A DNA stretch of 64,000 nt from Anaerofilum faecale (GTDB lineage Bacteria > Bacillota > Clostridia > Oscillospirales > Ruminococcaceae), in the NCBI GenBank assembly GCA_019114265.1, contig DXFV01000043.1, positions 3,315 to 67,314 of the forward strand. Direction: 5' to 3'. Each line of letters opens with the position of its first letter. Position 1 is the first letter of the stretch. Under the pieces are notes generated by a model. That model saw nothing but the letters and a program-made list of their open reading frames with translations, made no database searches and had not been told where the DNA came from. Made by a program: the position numbers and the translations under genes. Positions 32,328-40,849 of the stretch are shown here, piece by piece.

Positions 32328-33590
32328 TTATCGTTTGATCTTGTCCCAGTAGGCCTTGGCGGCCTGCTCGGTTTTGTTTTGTCCGTATTCGTAATAGCGG
32401 GCGTTTTTCAGCGCGTCGGGCAAATACTGCTGCTGCACCCAGTGGTTGGGATAGCTGTGGGGATACAAATAGAACTGCCCCTTCACGGCGGCGTCGGCGC
32501 CGTCGAAGTGCTTGTTCTGCAGATTGCGCGGCACCGGGCCGGTCTTTCCCTTGCGCAGGTCGGCCGCGGCGGCGTCCAGCGCCAGATACGCCGAGTTCGA
32601 CTTCGGCGCGGTGGCCACCAGCACCACCGCGTCGGCCAGCGGGATGCGCCCCTCGGGCAGGCCCAGCATGGTGGCCGCGTCCACCGCCGCTTTCACGATG
32701 GGGATGATCTGCGGCCAGGCAAGGCCCACGTCCTCGCAGGCGCACACCATCAGCCGCCGGCAGGCGCTGATGAGGTCGCCCGCCTCCAGCAGGCGCGCCA
32801 GATAGTGCAGGGCGGCGTCCGGGTCGGACCCGCGCATCGACTTCTGGAACCCCGACAGGATGTCGTAGTGCTCGTCGCCGTCCTTGTCGTAGTGGACGGC
32901 GCTGCGGTGGGCCACCTGGGCCACCATCTCGGCGGTGACCACCCGGCCCTGCTCCCCGTTCGGGGCGGCCGCGGCGGCGAATTCCAGGCAGCCCAGCGCC
33001 TTGCGCATGTCGCCGCCCGCCGCCTGTGCCAGCGCCTCCAGCGCGCCCGGCCCAAACGAGAGCGGCATGCCGTCCTGTTCGGCCAGCCGCCCGGCGGCCT
33101 TTTCCAGCCCCTGCCGGATATCGGCCGGGGCGAGCGCCTTGAACTCAAAAACGGTGCACCGGCTGAGCAGTGCGTTGTAGATATAGAAAGCGGGGTTTTC
33201 GGTGGTGGAGGCGATGAGGGTGACGTCCCCCTCCTCGATGCACTCCAGCAGGCTCTGCTGCTGCTTTTTGTTCAGATACTGGATCTCGTCCAGATACAGC
33301 AGGATGCCGCCCGCCGCCCCCAGCGTGCCGATCTCGGCCAGCACGCTCTTGATGTCGCTGGTGGAGGCATTGGTCCCGTTCAATTTGTGCAGGCGCATGC
33401 CGCTGTTGTCGGCAATGATGCGCGCCACGGTGGTCTTGCCCACGCCGGGCGGCCCGTAGAAGATCATATTGGGCACCCGGCCGCTGTCGATGGCGGTGCG
33501 GAACACCATCCCCGGCGCCAGCAGGTGCTGCTGGCCGCACACATCGTCCAGCGTGCGGGGGCGCAGGCGCTGGGCCAAAGGCTGGTTCAT
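32328..33590 (-). CDS. rarA: Replication-associated recombination protein A (RarA/MgsA)
   Basis: 420 residues. AAA+ ATPase of the clamp-loader family: Walker A GPPGVGKTT (about 46-54), Walker B LYLDEIQYLNK, sensor 1 ASTTENP and the C-terminal oligomerisation and MgsA region (YPHSYPNHWVQQQYLP). It acts at stalled replication forks. In frame directly after the esterase gene (13 nt) and before the SseB gene (16 nt). Confidence 0.95.
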   Translation of the reverse strand: MNQPLAQRLRPRTLDDVCGQQHLLAPGMVFRTAIDSGRVPNMIFYGPPGVGKTTVARIIADNSGMRLHKLNGTNASTSDIKSVLAEIGTLGAAGGILLYLDEIQYLNKKQQQSLLECIEEGDVTLIASTTENPAFYIYNALLSRCTVFEFKALAPADIRQGLEKAAGRLAEQDGMPLSFGPGALEALAQAAGGDMRKALGCLEFAAAAAPNGEQGRVVTAEMVAQVAHRSAVHYDKDGDEHYDILSGFQKSMRGSDPDAALHYLARLLEAGDLISACRRLMVCACEDVGLAWPQIIPIVKAAVDAATMLGLPEGRIPLADAVVLVATAPKSNSAYLALDAAAADLRKGKTGPVPRNLQNKHFDGADAAVKGQFYLYPHSYPNHWVQQQYLPDALKNARYYEYGQNKTEQAAKAYWDKIKR

Positions 33591-33603
33591 CGTGCGCCCT
33601 CCC

Positions 33604-34413
33604 TCATTCCGCCGTCCACGCGGCTTTCACCTTGTCGGCGTAGCCGGGAACGAAAAAGCGGTCGATGGCCAGCGCCAGGCTGCGGTCCCACACGCTCCAC
33701 TCGTGCAGGCCGTCCCACGCGCGGAACTCAAAGTCCAGCGGCAGGTCTGCCATGTGCTCGGCCAGCGCGATGTTCTGGTTGTAGACGTAGTACGGCTCGA
33801 TGTCCTGCTTGCCGCTGGTGCACAGGATGCGCGGGCGCAGAGCTTCCGGCAGCGCGGCCGCCCTTTCGGCCAGGCGGAAGATGTCGCGGTTTTCCGGCAG
33901 CGACAGCGACAGCCCGAACACCGGGCTGAACACCTGCTGCACCATCGGGTTGTGCTTCACCTGCAGCATCATGCCAAGGTGCACCACGCCGGAAAAACTG
34001 GCGCAGGCAAAATATCGTTCCGGCTTCGACAGGCCCAGCAGCAGCGCGCCGTAGCCCCCCATCGACAGCCCGCACACCGCGTTCTTCTCCCGCTCTGCGG
34101 GCAGGTTCACCATCCTGCGCAGCAGCATCGGCAGCTCCTCGGTGAGCCAGGTGTAGTAGGCGGGGCCGGCGGCCATGTCGTTGTAGAACGAGTTGGCCGC
34201 GTCGGGGATAATCAGCGCCAGCGAATTTTCGCCGGCATACCGCAGCGCCGCCGATTTGTTCACCCAGTCGTCGCCGTCGTTGGTGAAGCCGTGCAGCAGG
34301 GTGATCACGCCCCGGACGGGGGGATTGTTTTCCAGGTCGCAGGGCAGAAACAGCCGCACGGTGGTGGGGGAGGCCAGCGTCTGGCTCTGCAGTTTCATCG
34401 TAAAAAATGCCAT
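33604..34413 (-). CDS. Alpha/beta-hydrolase esterase (EstA / esterase D type)
   Basis: 269 residues. Oxyanion region LLHGFTNDGDDW (about 39-50), nucleophile elbow GLSMGG (Ser about 118) and catalytic His in DGLHEWSVWD (about 240) are in the order of the S-formylglutathione-hydrolase / tributyrin esterase family. No signal peptide, so intracellular. It sits between glyA and rarA. A formyl-ester role would suit the one-carbon setting, but simple carboxylesterase activity is the safer call. Confidence 0.85.
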   Translation of the reverse strand: MAFFTMKLQSQTLASPTTVRLFLPCDLENNPPVRGVITLLHGFTNDGDDWVNKSAALRYAGENSLALIIPDAANSFYNDMAAGPAYYTWLTEELPMLLRRMVNLPAEREKNAVCGLSMGGYGALLLGLSKPERYFACASFSGVVHLGMMLQVKHNPMVQQVFSPVFGLSLSLPENRDIFRLAERAAALPEALRPRILCTSGKQDIEPYYVYNQNIALAEHMADLPLDFEFRAWDGLHEWSVWDRSLALAIDRFFVPGYADKVKAAWTAE

Positions 34414-34435
34414 TGCAAAATGCTCCTTTGGCGTG

Positions 34436-35689
34436 TCATTCGTACAGGGGGAACTGCTGGGTCATGGTGCGCACCCGGCTGGCCACCGAGTCCTTCTTCT
34501 CGTCGAAGCGGAAGATGCAGTCGGCGATGCAGGAGGCGATCTGGTCCATCTGGGCCGGCCCGAAGCCGCGGGTGGTGACGGCCGGGGTGCCGATGCGCAC
34601 GCCGCTGGTGACGAACGGGCTGCGCTTTTCGCCCGGCACGGTGTTCTTGTTGGCGGTGATGTGCACGGCGTCGAGGTTCTGCTCCAGCTGCTTGCCGGTC
34701 AGCTCCAGGCCGGACAGGTCGATCAGCATCAGGTGGTTGTCGGTGCCGCCGCTCACCAGCTCCACGCCGCGGTCGGTGAGGCCCTTGGCCAGCGCCTGTG
34801 CATTTTCCACGATCCTGCGCGCATACTGTGCAAAATCCGGGCGCAGCGCCTCCCCGAAGCACACCGCTTTCGCCGCGATGATGTGCTCCAGCGGGCCGCC
34901 CTGGGTGCCGGGGAAGATGGCCTTGTCGATCTTTTTGGCCAGCTCCTCGCTGTTGGTTAAGATCAGGCCGCCGCGCGGGCCGCGCAGGGTCTTGTGGGTG
35001 GTGGTGGTCACCACATCGGCATAGGGCACCGGGTTCTGGTGCACGCCGCCCGCCACCAGGCCCGCGATGTGGGCCATGTCCACCATCAGCATCGCGCCGC
35101 AGTCGCGGGCGATGCCGGCCAGGCGCTCGAAGTCGATGGCGCGGCAGTAGGCCGAAGCGCCCGCCACGATCAGCTTGGGCTTGTGCTCGGCGGCCAGGCG
35201 CTCCACCTGATCGTAGTCCAGCCAGCCGTTTTCGTCCACGCCGTAGGGCATGAAATGGAAGTATTTGCCGCTCATGTTCACCGGGCTGCCGTGGGTGAGG
35301 TGGCCGCCCTGCGACAGATCCATGCCCAGCACGGTGTCGCCCGGCTGCAGCAGCGCAAAGTAGACCGCAAGGTTCGCCTGTGCGCCGGAATGGGGCTGCA
35401 CGTTGGCGAAGTTCGCGCCGAACAGCTCGCAGGCGCGGCGGATGGCCAGGCGCTCCACCACGTCCACATACTGGCAGCCGCCGTAGTAGCGGTGGCCGGG
35501 ATACCCTTCGGCGTATTTGTTGGTGAGCACGCTGCCCATCGCGGCCATCACCGCGGGGCTGACGATGTTCTCGCTGGCGATCAGCTCGATGTTGTCGCGC
35601 TGGCGCTGCAGTTCGGCCTGCATGGCGGCGGCCAGCTCCTCGTCCTGCCCGGCCACAAAGCCGATGGTGTCCATCATATCCCTGAACAT
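34436..35689 (-). CDS. glyA: Serine hydroxymethyltransferase
   Basis: 417 residues from ATG 35689 (AAAGGAG 8 nt upstream); the frame extends to 35743 without a site. PLP enzyme converting serine plus THF to glycine plus 5,10-methylene-THF. The N-terminal IELIASENIVS, the SGAQANLAVY block and the PLP-Lys in VTTTTHKTLRGPRGG (about residue 231) are all clear. First gene of a four-gene transcript. Confidence 0.96.
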   Translation of the reverse strand: MFRDMMDTIGFVAGQDEELAAAMQAELQRQRDNIELIASENIVSPAVMAAMGSVLTNKYAEGYPGHRYYGGCQYVDVVERLAIRRACELFGANFANVQPHSGAQANLAVYFALLQPGDTVLGMDLSQGGHLTHGSPVNMSGKYFHFMPYGVDENGWLDYDQVERLAAEHKPKLIVAGASAYCRAIDFERLAGIARDCGAMLMVDMAHIAGLVAGGVHQNPVPYADVVTTTTHKTLRGPRGGLILTNSEELAKKIDKAIFPGTQGGPLEHIIAAKAVCFGEALRPDFAQYARRIVENAQALAKGLTDRGVELVSGGTDNHLMLIDLSGLELTGKQLEQNLDAVHITANKNTVPGEKRSPFVTSGVRIGTPAVTTRGFGPAQMDQIASCIADCIFRFDEKKDSVASRVRTMTQQFPLYE

Positions 35690-35748
35690 AATTCCCACTC
35701 CTTTTCTTTCGGCCCGCAAGGCCGCTGTTTTTTCAAATGGCACTACTT

Positions 35749-35778
35749 ATTATACAGCGTTCCGGGCGGTTTGCGCAA
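35749..35778 (-). promoter_or_regulatory. Promoter of the glyA operon
   Basis: Minus strand TTGCGC, 18-nt spacer, TATAAT, 60 nt upstream of glyA. Confidence 0.75.
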
Positions 35779-35829
35779 GGCGCGGCCGGGGCGCAGGACA
35801 GGTTTTTGCACAAAAAGCGGGCAAAAGCC

Positions 35830-35858
35830 TTTACCTTTCAAATGATACATGGTATCAT
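35830..35858 (+). promoter_or_regulatory. Promoter of nth with overlapping dyad
   Basis: TTTACC, 17-nt spacer, TATCAT with extended -10 TGG. A perfect dyad ATGATAC-ATG-GTATCAT (35842-35858) covers the -10 and could be an operator. Confidence 0.65.
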
Positions 35859-35892
35859 ATTCAAAAAGGACCATCGAAAGGCGGGAGAGAGG

Positions 35893-36522
35893 ATGACAAA
35901 AAAGCAGCGGGCGCTGGCCATCATCCAGCGGCTGAAAGAGGTGTATCCGCTGGCGGAATGCACGCTGGACTACACCAGGGCCTGGCAGCTGCTGGTGGGG
36001 GTGCGCCTGGCGGCGCAGTGCACCGACGCGCGGGTGAACGTGGTGACCGAGGAGCTGTTCGCCAAATATCCCAGCGTGGCGGCGCTGGCCGCGGCGACGC
36101 CGGAGGAGATCGAGGCGGTGGTGAAGCCCTGCGGCCTGGGCCGCAGCAAGGCGCGGGACATCAGCGCCTGCATGCGCATCCTGCATGAGCAGTACGACGA
36201 CCAGGTGCCGGACGATTTCGACCGGCTGCTGGCACTGCCGGGGGTGGGGCGCAAGAGCGCCAACCTCATCATGGGGGACGTGTTCGGCAAGCCGGCCATC
36301 GTCACCGACACCCACTGCATCCGGCTGGTGAACCGGATGGGTCTGGTGGACGGCATCAAGGATCCCCGCCGGGTGGAGATGGCGCTGTGGAAGATCATCC
36401 CGCCCGAGGAGGGCAGCGACTTCTGCCACCGGCTGGTGATGCACGGCCGGGCGGTGTGCGACGCGCGCAAGCCGCAGTGCGAAAGCTGCCCGGTGGCCGA
36501 CCTGTGCAAGCAGGTGCTGTGA
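35893..36522 (+). CDS. nth: Endonuclease III
   Basis: 209 residues from ATG 35893. DNA glycosylase/AP lyase for oxidised pyrimidines. Helix-hairpin-helix LPGVGRKSAN with catalytic Lys (about 121), catalytic Asp in VTDTHC (about 138), and the C-terminal 4Fe-4S motif C-x6-C-x2-C-x5-C (CDARKPQCESCPVADLC). All catalytic parts intact. It reads away from glyA. Confidence 0.96.
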   Translation: MTKKQRALAIIQRLKEVYPLAECTLDYTRAWQLLVGVRLAAQCTDARVNVVTEELFAKYPSVAALAAATPEEIEAVVKPCGLGRSKARDISACMRILHEQYDDQVPDDFDRLLALPGVGRKSANLIMGDVFGKPAIVTDTHCIRLVNRMGLVDGIKDPRRVEMALWKIIPPEEGSDFCHRLVMHGRAVCDARKPQCESCPVADLCKQVL

Positions 36523-36523
36523 C

Positions 36524-36552
36524 TTGACAAATCCTGTCGCCGGGCCTATAAT
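36524..36552 (+). promoter_or_regulatory. Promoter of the TPP riboswitch-thiT transcript
   Basis: Consensus TTGACA, 17-nt spacer, TATAAT. Its -35 begins 2 nt after the nth stop codon. Confidence 0.9.
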
Positions 36553-36571
36553 AGCGGATGGACATAAAAAC

Positions 36572-36727
36572 AGGGGCGCTGGGGGCATCCCCGGCTGAGA
36601 TCAGGGCAAATCGCAGCTCTGGGTCACCTTGAACCTGATCCGGGTAATGCCGGCGTAGGGAGTTTGAGGATACAAACGCACGATCCGTGCGCCCGTGTTT
36701 TGTTTTGGCAAAATGCGGGCGTTTTTT
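36572..36727 (+). promoter_or_regulatory. TPP riboswitch (THI element) with terminator
   Basis: Aptamer about 36572-36664 with the conserved blocks GGGG..GGGGGC, CTGAGA, ACCTTGAACCTGATCCGGGT and GCCGGCGTAGGGA. Downstream at 36690-36727 a stem CGCCCGTGTTTTG / CAAAATGCGGGCG is followed by TTTTTT. TPP binding should favour termination and shut off the thiamine transporter. Confidence 0.95.
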
Positions 36728-36775
36728 CTGCGCGTTTTTATGGCCGAAATCCAGTACAAAGAGAGGAATCCAACC

Positions 36776-37357
36776 ATGGCAACCCAATATTCCCGCACCC
36801 GCAAGCTGGTGGAAGGCGCTCTGATGATCGCGATGTCCACCGTGCTGAGCATGATCCCGCTTTTCACAATGCCCTACGGCGGCAGCGTCACCCTGCTGAG
36901 CATGCTGCCGCTGATCCTGATGAGCTGCCGCCACGGCGCCAAATGGGGCCTGTTCACCGCCTTCGTGCACGGCGTGCTGCAGCTGCTGCTGGGGCTGGAG
37001 AACCTGACCTACTGCGCCACCATCTGGAGCCAGATCGGCTGCATCCTGCTGGACTACCTGCTGGCCTTCACCGCGCTGGGCCTCGCCAGCACCTTTGCCA
37101 GGCCCTTCCGGAGCCGGGTGCTGGGGCTGGCCGTGGGCGCCTTTGGGGTGTGCTTTCTGCGCTTTGTGTGCAGCTTCCTGTCCGGCTGGCTGCTGTGGGG
37201 CAGCTACAAGGACTCCTACGCCTGGGCAGAGGATCTGCCGGTGTGGCTGTACAGCCTGATCTACAACGGCAGCTACATGCTCCCGGAGGCCCTCCTCACC
37301 GTTCTGGGCGCGGTGCTGCTCTACAAGGCGATGCCCAAACAGTTCCAGGCACAGTGA
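36776..37357 (+). CDS. thiT: ThiT, substrate-binding (S) component of an ECF thiamine transporter
   Basis: 193 residues with six hydrophobic segments. The first segment with EGALMIAMSTVLSMIP, the GGSVTLLSMLPL stretch and the conserved aromatic/Asn residues near the end (WLYSLIYNGSYMLPE) are typical of ThiT. It works with the shared ECF module (EcfA, EcfA', EcfT), not in this window. The TPP riboswitch upstream independently supports thiamine as substrate. ATG 36776 follows AGAGGAA. Confidence 0.94.
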   Translation: MATQYSRTRKLVEGALMIAMSTVLSMIPLFTMPYGGSVTLLSMLPLILMSCRHGAKWGLFTAFVHGVLQLLLGLENLTYCATIWSQIGCILLDYLLAFTALGLASTFARPFRSRVLGLAVGAFGVCFLRFVCSFLSGWLLWGSYKDSYAWAEDLPVWLYSLIYNGSYMLPEALLTVLGAVLLYKAMPKQFQAQ

Positions 37358-37370
37358 TCCTGCGCCGCAC

Positions 37371-37408
37371 GGCCGGGCCTTCCCGCACGGGAACGGCCCG
37401 GCTTTTCT
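37371..37408 (+). terminator. Terminator of thiT
   Basis: Stem GCCGGGCCTTCCCG with CGGGAACGGCCCGGC (one bulge), followed by TTTTCT. Confidence 0.8.
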
Positions 37409-37482
37409 CTGCGCATTTGCCAAACCGGCGCGGCCGTGCTACAATGGCTGTATATCGCTGGACGCTGCGCAGGGAGGGAGCT

Positions 37483-39045
37483 ATGGAAAAACACTTGCAT
37501 AAAAATCCAAAAGGATTTTTGTCGTATCTGTACAACCGCACGGTGATCGTGGGCCTGGCCATTCTGGTGCAGGCGGCGGTGCTGGTGGTGGTGCTGGCAA
37601 TATTTGCCGAATTTTTCCCCTTTTTCTACGCGCTGAACATACTGATCAGCATGGCGGCGGTGCTGTGGCTGGTGAACAACAAGTCCAACCCTGGCTATAA
37701 GATCATCTGGATCATCGTCATCATGGCGATGCCGGTGTTCGGCGGGGTGTTCTATCTGATGTTCAGCGGCAAGCATCTGTCGCGGCACGAAAAGCGCAAG
37801 CTGCTGGCCATCTCGCGCAAGATCGAGCAGTACAACACGGCCGTCTGCCAGGAACCGGTGCGCCAGCTGCTGCACCAGGAAAACCCCGTCGCCGCCCGCC
37901 AGAGCGACTACATCGCGCGCGCGGCCAACTGCCCGGTGTACCAGAACACCTTCACCGAGTATTTCCCCATCGGCGAGGCCAAATTCGCCCGGATGCTGGA
38001 GGAGCTGGAGAAGGCGGAGCACTTCATTTTCATGGAGTATTTCATCATCGAAGAGGGCAAAATGTGGAACACCATCTTCGAGGTGCTCAAGCGCAAGGCG
38101 GCCCAGGGGCTGGACGTGCGCCTGCTGTACGACGACGTGGGCAGCCTGATGACCCTGCCCTACCGGTACTACCGCACGGTGGAGGAGGCGGGCATCCAGT
38201 GCTGCGCCTTCAATCCGTTCGTGCCGCTGCTGAACGCCCGCATGAACAACCGCGACCACCGCAAGATCTGCGTGATCGACGGATGGGTCGGTTTTACAGG
38301 CGGTATAAATCTGGCAGATGAATACATCAATGTATACCCGAAGCACGGCCACTGGAAGGACACCGGCATCCTGCTGAAGGGCGACGCGGTGTGGAGCCTG
38401 ACGGTGATGTTTTTGTCGATGTGGGACTATGTGCGCGGGGTGGAGGAGGATTTCAGCCAGTTCAGCCCGGCGCGGTACCAGCCGGCGCTCATCCTGCCGC
38501 AGGGGTATGTCCAGCCCTACAACGACAGCCCGCAGGACGACGAGCTGGTGGGCGAGAACGTATATCTGGGCATGATCTACAGCGCCACCCGGTATGTCTA
38601 CATCTGCACCCCCTACCTGATCGTGGACAACGAGATGGTGACGGCGCTGATGACAGCGGCCAAATCGGGGGTGGACGTGCGCATCATCACGCCCCACATC
38701 GCGGACAAGTGGTTTGTGCACGCGGTGACGCGGGCGTATTACCCGGTGCTGCTGGAGGCGGGCGTGAAGATCTACGAATACACGCCCGGCTTCATCCACG
38801 CCAAGAGCTTCGTGGTGGACGACGAGACCGCCACGGTGGGCACCATCAACCTGGACTACCGCAGCCTGTACCTGCACTTCGAATGCGGCGTGTGGCTGCA
38901 CGAGGCCCCCTGCATCCAGGACATGAAGCAGGACTATCTGGACACGCTGGAAAAATGCGAGCAGATCACGATGCAGAACTACGACCAGTCGCCGCTGCGC
39001 CGTCTGGGCCGCAGCATCCTGCGCCTGCTGGCGCCGCTGATGTGA
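37483..39045 (+). CDS. cls: Cardiolipin synthase
   Basis: 520 residues from ATG 37483, preceded by AGGGAGGGAG; the frame is open far upstream but without starts that make sense. Two N-terminal membrane segments (about 20-75) and two phospholipase D HKD motifs: NRDHRKICVIDG (about 255) and FIHAKSFVVDD (about 440). It joins two phosphatidylglycerols into cardiolipin at the membrane. Followed by a strong terminator. Confidence 0.93.
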   Translation: MEKHLHKNPKGFLSYLYNRTVIVGLAILVQAAVLVVVLAIFAEFFPFFYALNILISMAAVLWLVNNKSNPGYKIIWIIVIMAMPVFGGVFYLMFSGKHLSRHEKRKLLAISRKIEQYNTAVCQEPVRQLLHQENPVAARQSDYIARAANCPVYQNTFTEYFPIGEAKFARMLEELEKAEHFIFMEYFIIEEGKMWNTIFEVLKRKAAQGLDVRLLYDDVGSLMTLPYRYYRTVEEAGIQCCAFNPFVPLLNARMNNRDHRKICVIDGWVGFTGGINLADEYINVYPKHGHWKDTGILLKGDAVWSLTVMFLSMWDYVRGVEEDFSQFSPARYQPALILPQGYVQPYNDSPQDDELVGENVYLGMIYSATRYVYICTPYLIVDNEMVTALMTAAKSGVDVRIITPHIADKWFVHAVTRAYYPVLLEAGVKIYEYTPGFIHAKSFVVDDETATVGTINLDYRSLYLHFECGVWLHEAPCIQDMKQDYLDTLEKCEQITMQNYDQSPLRRLGRSILRLLAPLM

Positions 39046-39054
39046 CGATATGCA

Positions 39055-39094
39055 AAAACCGCCGGAACCCAACGCGGGTTCCGGCGGTTTTGTT
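39055..39094. terminator. Bidirectional terminator between cls and the M3 peptidase
   Basis: 15-bp stem AAACCGCCGGAACCC with its complement and 5-nt loop, followed by TTTTGTTTTC on the plus strand. Confidence 0.88.
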
Positions 39095-39106
39095 TTCTGT
39101 ATGCGG

Positions 39107-40849
39107 TCAGGCAGCGGCGGCCAGATCGTCCTCCAGCTCGCCGGCCAAAAAGTCGGCACAGGCGGCAATGCGTCCCTTTTCAAAGGGGCTGGCGATGCCC
39201 GCGCTTTCCAGAAAATCTTCAAAGCTCTGGTTGCGGTCGGTGTGCAGCAGCTGCAGCCACGCCGCCAGACCGGCCCCCTCCTGCTCCTGCTCCATCCGGC
39301 CCAGCTCCAGCGCGGCGGTGGCGCTGGTGACATAGCTGATGGTGTAGAAGGGCGCGTCGAACAGGTGGGTCACCTCGAACCAGGTGGGGTCGGCCTGCCC
39401 GAAAATGCTGGGATAGCCGTAGTCGCTCAGCACGTCGGCATAGAGGAAGCACAGGTCCTCCGGCGTGGCGTCGGCGTCCAGCTCATAGGCGCGCAGCTGG
39501 AACTCCTCCAGCGCCGCCTGATACACCAGCACGCTCGTCAGGTCCACCAGCTGGCTGCGGCGCACCTCGGCCGGGTCGGCTCCCAGCGCCTCGGCCAGCG
39601 GGGCGCTCAGCACCTGCTCCAGCCCCTGCGAGAAGGTCTCGCACTTGTCCAGATCCTGCTGGTAGGCCTCGTTCCCAAACTGGGCATACTCGTCGCAGGC
39701 GTGGCCGAACTCGTGCAGCATGGTGTAGGCGTCGCTCAGGCCGCCGCTCCAGTAGGTGTAGACAAAGGGCGCGTCGTAGGCGGAAAGGGTGGTGGTGAAC
39801 CCGATGCCGGACATCTTCTCGGCGCTGGGTGCAAAGCTGAACAGCTCGTTTTTCTGCATGAACTCCCAGCACTCGCCCAGCAGCGGATCGGCCCCGGACA
39901 CCACGCCCGCCACCGCGGCCTCGCCGTCCTCCAGCTCCACCTCCAGCTCCACCGTGCCGTCATACATCACGGCGGCGTTCAGGTCCACCAGCTCGCGCTT
40001 GATCTCCTCGCACAGCTCCAGCGCGTCGTCGGGGGAGTAGTCCCGCCCGAACTGGTCGTACCGCCATTCGGCCGCGTCGTCGTAGCCGCAGGCGGCCGCC
40101 GCCTTTTTGTCCAGCGCGATCATCTCCAGATACAGCTCGCCGAACTCGCGGTAATTTCCCAGGTAATAGTCGGCCAGCGCCTGGACCACCTGCTCCGGGG
40201 TCAGCTCCTCGCTGACCAGCACGTCCTGCATCCGCCATTCCTCGCCGTTGATGGTCACCCGCAGGTTGGACAGCCTGTCGTTGTATTCGTTGTCCAGCTC
40301 GGTGCGCTTCTGCAGGTATTCCAGCGCGGCGGGATCGTTGGTCTTCACCTGCGTCTGCATCACTTCAGCCACATAAGGCCCGGCGTCTTTCAGGTATTCG
40401 TCGGCCAGGTCGCTCTCCAGCACGGCGCGCAGATACTCCACCGCCGCGCTGCTCACCTCCTCGCTCTGGCTGCTGAACACCTCGTTGCGCTCCCGCGCCT
40501 GCTCGTCGGAGGTATTCAGGTAGGTGGCCAGCTGGGCCAGCGAGCTGCTGGTGTAGAACTGCTCGCTGTGGTCGTTCAGCGCTTCCTCCCATTCCAGCAG
40601 CTGGTCCAGGCTCTCGGCCTCGTCCACCCGTTCGGCCAGCGCGCGCAGCTCCTCTGCCAGCGCGTCGCCGTCGGCCGGGCCGATCTCCATCTGGGAAAAC
40701 GGAACCGTGCGCCGGGTGGCGGCGTCGGCCGGTTCGATCCGCCCGGGCCGGGCGCCGGCCTGCCCGCAGCCGCTCAGCAGCACCGACGCGGCCAGTGCCA
40801 GCTCAGCGGTAGCGCACAGCCGGCGTTTCAAATTCAAAAATGATCCCAT
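39107..40849 (-). CDS. M3-family oligoendopeptidase, predicted lipoprotein
   Basis: 580 residues. N-terminal signal with lipobox LLSGC (Cys about 28), then a long helical peptidase M3 fold with the zinc motif HEFGHACDE (His about 379 and 383) preceded by SDAYTML. M3 enzymes are usually cytosolic peptidases, so export as a lipoprotein is notable; it would trim peptides at the cell surface. The start overlaps the end of the upstream GDPD gene by 47 nt, with AAAGGG close upstream, so translation is coupled. Confidence 0.85.
   Translation of the reverse strand: MGSFLNLKRRLCATAELALAASVLLSGCGQAGARPGRIEPADAATRRTVPFSQMEIGPADGDALAEELRALAERVDEAESLDQLLEWEEALNDHSEQFYTSSSLAQLATYLNTSDEQARERNEVFSSQSEEVSSAAVEYLRAVLESDLADEYLKDAGPYVAEVMQTQVKTNDPAALEYLQKRTELDNEYNDRLSNLRVTINGEEWRMQDVLVSEELTPEQVVQALADYYLGNYREFGELYLEMIALDKKAAAACGYDDAAEWRYDQFGRDYSPDDALELCEEIKRELVDLNAAVMYDGTVELEVELEDGEAAVAGVVSGADPLLGECWEFMQKNELFSFAPSAEKMSGIGFTTTLSAYDAPFVYTYWSGGLSDAYTMLHEFGHACDEYAQFGNEAYQQDLDKCETFSQGLEQVLSAPLAEALGADPAEVRRSQLVDLTSVLVYQAALEEFQLRAYELDADATPEDLCFLYADVLSDYGYPSIFGQADPTWFEVTHLFDAPFYTISYVTSATAALELGRMEQEQEGAGLAAWLQLLHTDRNQSFEDFLESAGIASPFEKGRIAACADFLAGELEDDLAAAA

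Noticed and set aside
35842..35858. Shared regulator site of nth and the two-component genes (ATGGTATCATA in both)
   Set aside because: The common string is simply an extended -10 (TGG-TATCAT), so it does not show co-regulation.
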